Part shown: positions 27,501 to 39,500 of the stretch, piece after piece
Layout of the letters: the number at the start of each line of letters is the position of its first letter
How positions within the stretch are numbered: the stretch's first letter is position 1
Source of the DNA: Todiramphus chloris collaris
Lineage: Eukaryota > Chordata > Aves > Coraciiformes > Alcedinidae
Direction: 5' to 3'
Length of the DNA: 64,000 nucleotides
Assembly: GCA_025345505.1 (NCBI GenBank)
Contig: JANVCC010000153.1
Span: 1,211,874-1,275,873, forward strand
Position numbers and translations under genes: made by a program
Notes under the pieces: generated by a model
The model's input: only the letters and a program-made list of their open reading frames with translations
Told to the model about the DNA's origin: nothing
Database searches by the model: none

Positions 27501-30500
27501 ATTCAACGTACATTACCTACTTATCATAGAATCACAGAGTGGTAGGCATTGGAAAGGACTTCTGGAGATCATTGAGTCCAACCCCCCTGCCAAAGCAGGA
27601 TCAGCCAGGGCAGGCCACACAGGAACAGATCCAGATGGGTCTTGAAAGTCTCTAGAGAAGGAGACTCCACAACCTCTCTGGGCAGCCTGGGCCAGGCTCT
27701 GTCACTCTCACCGTGAAGAAGTTTTTCCTCATGTTGAGGTGGAACTTCCTGTGTTTCACCTTGCTACTGTTACCTCTCATCCTATCACAGGGCAGCACTG
27801 GAAAGAGACTGGTCCCTTCTACTTGACACCCACCCTTCAGATATTTGTAGGGTTCATAAGATGCCCTCTCAGTCTTCTCTTCTCCAAGCTAAACATCCCC
27901 AGGGCTCTCAGCCTTTCCTCAGAAGAGCAATGCTCCAGTCCCTTCATCATCCTCCCTTTTTCTTATGTTACTATTCTCAGCATGCTCATCATCTACATGG
28001 AAGACCAGCAATGGATAATAATCTGAGGGTTGTACCAAGCTAGGTAGTTTCCTAGTGATGTCCTTAACCCAGGCTCCAGGGAGACAGCAGACTTCCCTGT
28101 GAGGAGGGTCTGCCCGGCGTATCGGGCACTGCTCCTCTCCCAAGGGAGTCACCCACAGCTATAACCCTTCTTTTCAACTGGTGCTGTGGGTGTGACACAT
28201 GCAGTAGCCCTTTCTGATGGCGGATAAATCTCAGGTGTTGGGTGCTCATCAACCTTATCCTCATTTGGCTGGTCTTTCTCGACCAAGGCCTCCTATCTGC
28301 TCTTCAGTGGCACTTGGGGGGTGGGTGAGGTGGGCAAGGAGTTCATCCGTCCGTTGGATTTCATCATCAGGCAGTATCAACCCAGAGCATGATACAGTCA
28401 GTTTGCTTAAGTTATATATAGAATTAGCAGAAGAGAACTGTGGGAATCTACCTCTGCTCAAGGAGAAACTCAGAATGAAATACTGAGTCTTAAAGATATC
28501 ATAGAATGTTTTGGGTGGGAAGGGACATTTAAAGGTCATCTAGTACCACCCCGCTGCAGGCAGCAGGGACATCTGCAACTGGAGCAGGTTGCTGAGAGCC
28601 CCATTCAACCTGACCTGAATATTTCCAGGGATAGGGCATCAACCACCTCTCTGAGCAGCCTGGGCCGGTGTTTCACCACCCTCATCATGAAAAATGTCTT
28701 CCTCTTACCTATTCAACAGGCAAGCTTCCCTGCTGCAAACCACTCATACCTTCAACGGTCAGCGTGGCTTCAGTCTCCGCGTTTCCAGCCCTGCACTTGT
28801 ACACTCCAGCATCTTCAGGCTTCACCTTTAAAATCTTGAGCTCTGCCGAATGCTGCTCCCGCTTGATTTTGTACTTCTCAGAAGGCTCGATGGGTGCATG
28901 GTCCTTGAACCACTTCACAACCTTTGGAGAAGGCCTGAAGTCACAGGACAGGATGACCGAGTGGCGCTCCAGAGCTGTCTTGTCCTCCATCTTCCTGGTG
29001 ATCTGTATGTGGTAATCTGGAGAGACAGGTTGGGAGAGAAGAAGAGATCATTCTGAAGGACAGTTTCTAATCTGTATTTGATGCCAGTTCATTGCATGTG
29101 TGTCACACACAACCAGTTTGTGCATTGCTCAGATGACGCTACAGGTTTCTGTTACAGAGCTGATTTGCTTTGAAGTTAAAACATCATGATGATCTATAGG
29201 GAATGGTGGTTTCTATAAGATAGTACTGTGTATTATCTACCAAATGCATGGGCCAGTTATAGTTCAATGCTTACTGAACTGCTCTCTGATTGAAGCTTTT
29301 ATTCAGGTAAAAAGCAAATTAAAGTCAAAACAAGGACTTCAGGATGTGATTGGAGATATTTACTGTGGTGACAGCAGAAGATAAAAAACCTTGAAGCTTT
29401 GTCCCAGATCAAGCCAATGACAACACGGATTAAGTAAATGAGCTATCAAACTTGTCGGGTTCAGAAATGGGACAAAATAAACTCTTCTGGCAAATTTCAT
29501 CTGTTTTGTCCTCTTTAATAAAGTCAAGAGGAATTAAAAAAACCCAACAAAACCCACAAAAAAACCACAAACAACAACAACAAAAAACACACCAAAAAGC
29601 TCAAGATTTGAATGCCAGGCACATCAAACTCACTTAATCAGATCCCTTCCTAAGACTTTCTCCATCTCATTTCAGGCATCCAACATTGTGTCCAACAACT
29701 TGAAACTGGGAAGTAAACAGAACTTCGAGGAACACCTACATTTCCAAGACCACAGCCAGTGAAACTTGCATGTTAGACAGCATGTCTGAAAAATCACTTC
29801 CCAGGGACTGAGACACGGAAAAGACCTCTCATGCTCTTGTGATTTAATCAAGCCAGAACATATCACATTACCTCTGACAAGCAGGTTTGCCGTGGATTTT
29901 GATTTGCCAATGGAGAACTGAATAGTGCCTGTCATATCAGCACTGGTTTTCAGGATTGTAAGCCTGTGGATAGTGCCTTCTTGTTGCATGATGATGTTTC
30001 TGCCAGCCTGTAAGACTTCTCCACGTAGAAACCATTTGGGGGGTTTCACAGATGGGATGGACGTCTCACATTCGAAGTTGGCTTCTTCAGGCTCGGTCAC
30101 ATCCTCATCACACAACTCTTTTACAATGTTAATGGCTTGCTCTGAATGAAGGATGGGATGGGAAAGCAGAGAATTGGGAGTCATGAAAGAACTCTTTCAT
30201 TAGCATCCTGCACACTCATATCTTTACTGCACTTGAATACTGCTCTTAATGTCTCAAAAAGCCTTAAAATACTCCTTTTTGCATAAAAATAAACATATAT
30301 TACTGGTCACAAGTCAGACAGTGAGACTATGGCACTGCCTCAGGAGAATCCAGATCTCCCAATTCCCAGTCTTAATTCTAAAGCCACATTCCTAGTCTGA
30401 TATCTAACGCTTGATGCTATGTAAAATGGAAAAGAAGGTTCATTGGAATGCAGATGTTAACAGGAAAGATTTTGGCTAGATACAGCACCTTTTCTCTGAA

Positions 30501-33500
30501 CAACAAACTTTCTTCAGTACCTCTGGTCAACTACTCTGGGAACAGGACTTTCCTTAGGAGAACGTCCCATATATTAATTTTCTAGGATGTTCCTGCCCTT
30601 ATAATCCTAAATGGGAGCACTATGAATGGACTTCAGAAGAAATCAACACCTAACTATAATAGTTTTTAAGTGGTATTGTGTTTTCAAAGTAAATGACAAG
30701 GGCTTTGGGGATTATAGAATCATTAAGGTTGGAAAAGACCTCTGAGATCATCAAGTCCAACCGTCAACCCAACATTATCCATCAGGATCAGCCAACCCAC
30801 CTTTCACTGCATCCTAGAGGAGGGGAAAAAAAGAAAAGTTGTTTCCTACCTTCAACAAAGAAATTAGCACTGCTCTTGTCATCAAAAGCGTCACAAGTGT
30901 AGGTGTCTTCATCTTCATAATCCGCATCGTTGATGATGAGTTTCCGATAGACCCCATCGCTCACCATTTCGTATTTGTCACTGGGGTGAATTTCAACATT
31001 CTTTTTGAACCACCTCACTTCGGCGTTGGCACGAGACACCTGGCACTCCAAGAATCCCCGGTGTTTTTCAAGAGCAATCTTATCTCGCAAAGGCTTCACA
31101 ATTTTTACAGGAAGCTCTAAAAGAAGTATAAAAAAACCCCAAACAAACAAACCAGGAATAATTACAGTTTCTATGGGAGGTGCTAATTAAAAACTCATCG
31201 GCAATATTTCTTTTATGGTCAGTTATGTGGACAGTGACAGGGATCCCTGCTGTGCTAAGCACTCAACTAACACACAGCAAGTGAAGATCTAATGGAAGGA
31301 AAACATTTTAATCCCTATTTTAGCACTTGGATGGCTGAACTGCAGAGATAAGAGATCATTTACTCGACACTGCACATCAGAGCTATGGCAAAGGTAGGGA
31401 TGGATCTCAGATTTCCTGAGCTCCTCATCTGTGAGTTGATTTAAATGTCTTCTTTTTGTCTCTGTTTAAGTTTAACCGTTTAATTGCTTAAGTTAATCAC
31501 CCCCACCCCCCCAAAAAAATGCTGTATTCTTTTTAAGCATACACCAGAAAGAGAAAACACAGGAGAAAGTCAAGCGACAGCTTTTTGTCCCTCCAAGTTG
31601 AAACATGACTTTTAATGTCTTAGGGTACAAAATCAACCCTTCTGAGAAGGCAAACTGTGTTATTTAGCAGAAGTGAATTCCACACAGTGGGGCTGATATT
31701 TCACATGCAGTAAGTGAGGGAAGACGGTTGGTTTTTGACATGAGAGAACTTTAGCAGCATTGGCATGAAAAGCATAATTACCTTTTACAGTAAGGTGGGC
31801 ACGAGATTCTGCCTTTTCTGCTACAAATTTGATCTCTGCTGCATCTTGGACTTCGACACGCGTATAAGTCAGCGAATAGGTCTTTCCTGAGAACAGACAC
31901 ACAACCAGACATCACTTCCCTTGAGCAAACAGCTTTGCTCTCCAAGGCACGCTGCCAGGCTGAGCATTGCTCATCTGGTTTCACTGCATCACTGCCTGCT
32001 CTCATGGCAACAAGGCTGACCATTCCCCTATGTCTACAGCCCTGTATCAAAGGATAACCTAAGCTCAGCTCCTCCAAGGATTAATTAAATGTGGTGCCCA
32101 CCATCTGGAAAGTACTTAGAATTGTTAAGGTTGGAAATGACCTTCAAGACCATCAAGTCCAACTGTCTATTAAATATTATCAGAACCACAAAACCATGTC
32201 CTGAAGTGCCACATGTACAGTTTTTTTAATCGCCTCCATCAATGGTGGTTCCACCACCTCCCTGGGCAGCCTGTTCCTTCAAATAGCAGGATCCCACTCA
32301 CTGTCAGATGATACAAATGTCTACACACTGCTGGCATCAGGGGTGGTGAGACGACACCAAATTTGCCACATTTGAAGTTCCCACAGTGTCACTGTCCCAG
32401 CTTAGTTGCAGCCCCAGAACAAAATGGGAACTTTCTGCTAAGCCTACCTAAATTGATTTTGCCTTTTTCCTAGTTTCCCATAGCAGCATCTACTCCAACC
32501 CACCACCATTCAAGAAGGGGATCCTCTTTTTTGATCCTACCATCTTGACGCATTTTAATATTGTCAGCGGCCTTCAGCTTGTTGTCGTTTTTGTACCATT
32601 GGGTTTGGACCTCATCATGTGAAATCTCACAAACAAAAGATGCACTCTCATATTCGTTCACTTCCACATCTTCCAGTGGTTTAATAATCTTGATATCTCG
32701 GGCTGTGAAATCAGAGACAAATGTTTATTTGATTTTCTTCATAACTTAGTGTGGTGTATTTACCTTCTACTTATTTGCATGGAAAAAAATGGGACTAGTT
32801 TCCTTCTAGACCAGCCTCTCTTCCTGGGTAGTTTCTCTCACCAATACAGTAAATACTTTTTATGATTGAACTTAAAGGTAGAATTACCAGCTAACAGTGG
32901 AGCTCTCTGCGGGATGATTTTATGGATGCCAAGGAAAATAAACACAAGCCTACAATCTCCTGTGTCACTATAAACCTGTCTCATAGAATCATCTAACTTG
33001 CAAAAGACCTTCAAGATCATCAAATCCAACCACTAACCTTCCTCATTCACATACTTCTCTATGTGCTCCCCTGCCTGTGTGTCAGGACTGTACCAGCCAC
33101 AGGGACCTCAGCCACATGCTGTACCTAGGAGATACCTTTGCTTTGGAGTCCCCTGAAATCAGTATAATGTTCTTTAACTCTGTGGCTTTGCACTTGTGCA
33201 TATCAGAACTGATCCATATTTCTGTGCTTCTGCAGTTTTTTTCTTTTGAAAGGAAATCTGCCTTGGATCGACTGCAGGACCAGAGGTCAGATGCAAAAGA
33301 GCTAAGCCTTCAAATAGCAACCCATCCCAATCGCAAAATGAGGGAGAAAAGGGGAGTTCAACTGAGCAATGAAATGGGACTTATATTGCTGAATCCAAGT
33401 GGCCACATGAGGACAGTGTCTGGTAAGAAATAAGAGCTGATTTGTCTTTTCAGATCATAGAATCACAGAATGATTTGGGTTGGAAGCAACCTTAAAGTTC

Positions 33501-36500
33501 ATCCAGTTCCAAGCCCCCTGCCATGGGAAGGGACAGCTCCCCCTAGACCAAGTTCCTCAAAGCCCCACCCAACCTGGTCTTAAACACTTCCAGGGATAGG
33601 GCATCCACAACTTCCCTGGGCAACATGTTCCAGTGCCTCACCACCCTCAGTGTAAAAAATTTCTTTCTAATATCTAATCTGAATCTACCCTCTTTCACTT
33701 TAAAACCATTGCCCCTTGTCCTGTCACTGCAGGCCATGGTAAATTGTCTCTTCATCTTTCTTACAGGCCCCATTTAAGTATTGAAATGCTGCAACAAGTT
33801 ATTCCTGGAGCCTTCCCTTCTCCAGGCTGAACACCCCCAACTCTCCAACAGGACAGGTGTGTCAGCACTTTCTCACTAGGAACAGAAAGTTATCCAAAAT
33901 GTGTAATTGAGGAATACACGGTCTGTCCACGAAATGCTTCCTGCTTTGAAGTCAAAAATATTGCAGTAGATGTAAATTCCTACTTCAGTCAAACATACCA
34001 TGGACCTTTAGAGTGGCTGATGTCTTGTCTTCAGCTGCCTCACATGTGTAGGTCCCCTGGTCTTCATATTCACACTTGTGAATAATAAGGCTTCTCTTAT
34101 TTCCCTGGGAAATAATCCCCACTTTTTTACTTTGATGGAGCTCCTTCCCATCCTAGAAGGGAAAAAGTCAAACCAGATCATATCAACTCTTCCACATCTG
34201 TAGTGAGCAAAACAAACATTCAGATCTGTGCTTACTTCGCTCACTGGAGTTAATGGAATGGTGCTTACAGGAACGTATGCTGCAACTTAAGTACAGTGCA
34301 AACTTTTCAAGAAGTAGGAATGGCTGAAGAACATGCATAATCTTTGGTTGACCTTAGACACCTATTTGAAGGCTTAAGGTGCTGTACAGGGTTGGAAATA
34401 AGACTCTTCAGACATTACCCTGAAGAAATGCTGTTATCCCTCTCTAAGGTAAGTATCATGAAATCACAGAATCATTTTGGTTGGAAGAGACCTTCAAGAT
34501 CATCAAGTCCAACCATTAACCCAGCACTGCCAGGTCATCACAAACCCATGTCCCTTAGCACCACATCTCCATGGCTTTGAAACCCCTCCAGGGATCATGG
34601 GGATTCCACCACTGCCCTGGGCAGCCTGGGCCAGGCATGGACAATCCTTGTGTGAAAGAAATTGTTCCTCAGGTCCAACCTAAAACTCTCCTGAAACAAC
34701 TTGAGGTCGGTTCCTTTTGTCCTGTCATTTGTTACATGGGAGATTTGAGCATCAGCTGAGCCCCAGGCCTGAGCTGTTCCCCAAAATGACTGTCAGATGC
34801 AAAGGGAATCGAGGTTTCACCTTAAATCAGAGTTCCCAGTGAGGCTATAGCTCCTGGGTGAGAACTGCTAGGTATGAAGCACAGTACAAAACTGCATTGC
34901 TATCAACTGCAGTGCTCGCATTCTGTACAAGAGCAGAATTTAACTTTCATCCCGATAAACACAGCCAGCAAATAAAGAACCCACAGAGTGATGAACTGGG
35001 CAAGTAAATGGATGTAAGGCCAAGAGAGCAATGGTAAGAGCTGTACAGCAAAGGCTCAGGCTCACATCCCCTGGAAGTGACACTAAAGGCTCTCGCTCCC
35101 TTCCAGAAGTCAGAAATTGAAATACCACTGCCAGTTAAGTGTTGTACCTTGAACCATTTAACATCCACGTTGGGCCTGGACAGCTCACACTCTAATGTGA
35201 CCTTGTCCTTCTGAGTTACACTGACATCTACCAAAGGTTTGCTGATTTTCACAGGCAATTCTGAAAAGAAATTAAAAAAGAAAGAAGAGGAAGTCCAGTT
35301 ATGGGGGGAATTACATTTCCAGGACCATCTGGCACAAGCAATAATCATAGCATCATAGAGTTATTTAGGCTGGAAACAACCTTTAAGATCAAGTCCAACT
35401 GTTAACCCAGCACTGCCAAGTCCACCACTAAGCCATGTCAGTAAGCACCACTTAGGTGACAAAGCCTGGCATCCATGCTTAATAACACTTGTGACAATTA
35501 AATCATATTGTTTTGATCTCATTATCACGAGTTGTTCTGTGGACAGTCATGTTACAATAATCCTGTTGACATTAGAAGTATACGTTACTGACAATGGTCC
35601 AGTGCTTTACATCCTTTGCAGTTACAAGGAAATCTTGTTCCTCTCTTATAAACTTGGTCTCTGTCAGAAGACAACTGTGGCCCCACACGAACCTGGGCCT
35701 GAGACTTTTGGGTCTGTGTACCTGTCACAGTGAGCTTCCCTGATGTATGAATGCCCTCTGCTTTGAAGGAGATGAGTCCTGCATCTTCAAGAGTCAATGA
35801 AGAAAGAGTCAGTGAATGCTTCTTCCCCAGGACACCAACACTGATATTCGGTGAAGGCTTCAGGCGAACACCATCCTTCTGCCAGGTCCCTTCCACGTCC
35901 TCATGTGACACCTCCACCTCAAAGGTGGCGGTCCCTTTCTCAGGGACTTCAAGGGGCTGAAGACCTTTCACCAGCTTGATCTGCCTCACTGAAAAAACAA
36001 GGATATGTTGGAGATCTCATAATGACAGCTGTGAAACAGTCTAAGGAGTTCCAAAATAGATCATTTCCCTGCTCCTGATGCAGGTACTTGACAATTATTT
36101 GGTATCTATCAATTAAATTACCACCTTAGAAGGAAATAAAACCTGTTCATGACCATACTGACAGCATCATTGCTATTCTTGAAACAGATGCTTTCTTCTG
36201 GGACAAACAAGCCAACCAAGCACTGCAGAAAAAGGGAAGCTGGCCCTTTTTCTAGAAAGATCCACCAGATTCATTCTCTATGCCAGAAATAAGCTCTGAA
36301 GTTGTACACACACAGGAGTAGAGACAGTTCTGTGCTGGATGAGGCCAAGGAAAATCACCTTTAACCATCAGGAGGAAACACTCTAGAACACTGGGATTGG
36401 CCTCCCTGTGCTGTACAGCAAGATAGGTATTGCTGGAAATACTTATTCTTCAGGCATGATTCATATAATCAAAGAATTGTTTGGGTTGGAAGGTACCTTT

Positions 36501-39500
36501 CAGGGTCATCTTGTCCAACGCCCCTGCAGTGAGCAGGAATATCTGCAACTAGAGCAGGTTGCTCAGAGCCCCAGCCAACCTCACCAGGTATCTTTCCAGG
36601 ATAGGGCATCTAACAACTCTGGGCAAACTCATCCAGTGTCTAACCACCCTCAGCATCAATAATTTATTCCTTTTTTCTAGTCTAAATCTCCCCTATTTTA
36701 ATTTTAAACCATCACCCCTTGTCCTGTCTCAACAGGACCTTCTAAGAAGTCTGTCCCCATTTTTCTGGGGACAGACAGTAAGTGGCCTCCTGCATATAAC
36801 GTCACCTGCTGGTGTTGTACATAGGACTGCAAATAAAAATCATTTTTTCAAAGGTCTTGTCATAAAGCAGCAACAGTTGGGGAATGGTAGAAGTTTACAG
36901 GTTTTATTTTAATGGACTATTTTGTATCCAGAGATTTGAAATTTCATACTCATATTAGCAGTATAATATCTGCTATAATTAACTGACCTAATTATGCTTT
37001 TCCCTGCTGAATACTCAGAGCTGTGTTAGAGGAAGAAAGACTTTACCCACAACTGACTTATATCTTCTACCAATGTCTCCTCATGGTCACCCTGTTTTCA
37101 ACAGATATGTAGATATCAGCCAGATACCTACAATTAAGCAGCTCAGTTGTTTTTAGGATCTCCTGGCATCTTAAGACCTGAACAGGTTTTTTGATGAAGC
37201 AACTTTTATACTGGAGTAAATCAACAGACTTTTCACATAGCTATTCCTGAATTTCCTTGCTCCGAAAGCAATCTCAAACCAAACACTGTCAGTCCAGCTT
37301 TGTGGTTTTTAAATCAAGGTCCTCTAAAATCAGCCTTCTTAACCCAAAGCTAAGCACCAGATAATAGTAGCTTGATTCCCCAGACTGTGAACATTTAAAG
37401 AACTTCTACTGACCTCAATCTAAGCTCTAACACATTCTACTGAAAAGAGGCCATTTGTTTAAAATGCCAAAAAAAATGAAGGATAATTTTAGACTTCCAC
37501 TTTTAAAGTCTTGTTTTTGCTGTGAAGTAGTGAGAGAGGTCAGTGCTGGCTCAGCTAGAGGACCTGGATGCAGAATACATGTAGTCTAGTGAGAATCTTT
37601 TACATGGCCCCTTTCCTGCTGCATCTCTTAACTAAGGCTTGGATGATCATACACCAAAAGAACTCCCTGCTGCAAAGAGCTGATTCCCCTTCTTGGTCAT
37701 GATTTCCTCTCAGATTCCCCTGAGTTTCCATCACCACTGGAATCTGTCTCAGTTCATCAACAGTGGAGCTACTTTGTTTTTGTGACACTGAGTGTAAGTG
37801 ATGAGAATGCAGCTGGGTGCCTGGGAAGCACAAAGCAAAATCCTCTCTCTCCATCAGAATAAGTAGTTTATAAGCCAGAGACAGATATATATTTATGCTT
37901 GCGTGACTCACTTTGCACAAACTACTGTTGACAGCTGACTACCCAATTACTTCCTATATAAACCCTCTTCCATCATTTTTGTTTTTGCCACTTGGCTATA
38001 GAAACGGTGCCTAAAACCAGGAGTGACTGAATCTACAGCCAAGTGCTGCAACATCTTGTTGGAAGGAAAATGAGTATGAGCCACAGGCTGAAAAAAATGC
38101 CTTGGAGTGCCATGTGTGAAAGAATGGAGCAGGAAACTGCCCCATACTGCGTTCTTCCAGCACACTGTGGCTGTGGAAATGCTGTATTTCTTTATCTTCT
38201 GTGGATGTAGTTAATCCCATTTAACTGGGATAGTAAATCTGAATCTAGCTCTAAATCATGATCACAGTTCCTTAAATAATCAGGGATTCCAGAAGGTGCC
38301 TGAGTGCATCTTCAGTGCAGCCAAGAATTTAAGCACTCTCTGGAGGTATTTTCTGGGCTCCTTCTGTGGCTAACAGAGAGAACAGCAATGTGCTATACTG
38401 AGGCTTCATAAATCCAAGAGTAATCGACCAGCTGCTACTCTGTTTTTTTCCCCAGAGCTATTTAGTTTGTAAAAAAGATGAGCAACCGCTATGAGACTTG
38501 ATAACGGACCCATATCAGGATGCTAAATAAGTTGGGTTTCTGAGAACTGTCAGCAAGGAAGATTTTCAGGATGAAGATTTTGAGGATGAAGCTGTCTTGG
38601 CAGTACACAGAAGCTGTTTGACAAACCCAGTTCTGTATGAGGCTCTCTGGCATCAATTTTTGATCTCTTTGATTCTATCAGAAGACCACAAGATTATAAG
38701 TCTGGAAAGACCTAGAAAAATAATCTAACACTTTTCTCACACTGTGGGACACGCTCAGCTCTTTGTGTTGTCCCAGACAGATATTTCACTAACATCCACT
38801 TAAACCCATCATGGAGTCTCCGAGACCTCTCCAGACAACCTATTCAGCCATCCAACCATTAAAAAGCTTTTTTATAGTATAACCTGGATATTTCTCATTG
38901 TGATTAAGTCCATTATTTCCTGTCATCATTTCCACATGGAGAACAGATTGTTCCCTTCTACTTCGTAACAGACTTTTATGCACTTGAAGTCTGTTATCAG
39001 GTCCTTCCTTACCTATTATTTATGACCTACACAGCACCACTTGGTGGCAGGGACTTTACAGACAAAATTAGATAGTCCTCAAGTGCTTAAATCCTGTCTT
39101 CATCTACCCTGTAACAATCATGACAAAAGGATGTGGGAAAAAGGACAGAAGCACAGGGCTACAGCTGACCCACCATTAGCTTACTTGAAAGGGCAGCACC
39201 CTCAGACAGAAGATTGCTCTTGGAGTTTTATTTAACCCTGACTCAATATAAAGAGGCATTCTGAAAGAGGTGGTTTGCAGAGGAGAATTAGGGCAACAGG
39301 TGGCTGAAGAGGGAAGGGTTTGCTAAAAGCCATGCCAAGGAAAGAAAAAAAAAAAAAAAAAACCCCTAAAAAAAACGGAGCATACCAGAGCGTAAGAAAT
39401 TCAAAGGAAAGACAAAAATCAGCTGAGAAGCTTAATGGTCAACAGTGTGACTGAAAGCTGGTGGGATGAGATGGAGGCAAGAGGAACCAGGAAGACATTC

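Larger units (their letters stand above)
26997..28749 (-). other. Intron D20-D21 (1,753 bp)
   Basis: It contains two CR1 copies (27522-27965 and 28499-28705) and a 24-base poly-A near the D21 acceptor. No exon is recognisable. Confidence 0.8.

Noticed and set aside
31782..31902. Short minus-strand open frame as a stand-alone small protein
   Set aside because: It is the second half-exon of Ig domain D17 extended into its upstream intron; joined to 32541-32702 it gives one complete domain.
37600..37920. Minus-strand open frame of 106 codons in the D14-D15 intron
   Set aside because: It has no Ig motif (no Cys-Trp-Cys spacing, no DAG-x-Y), no suitable acceptor or donor in the right phase, and looks like chance.
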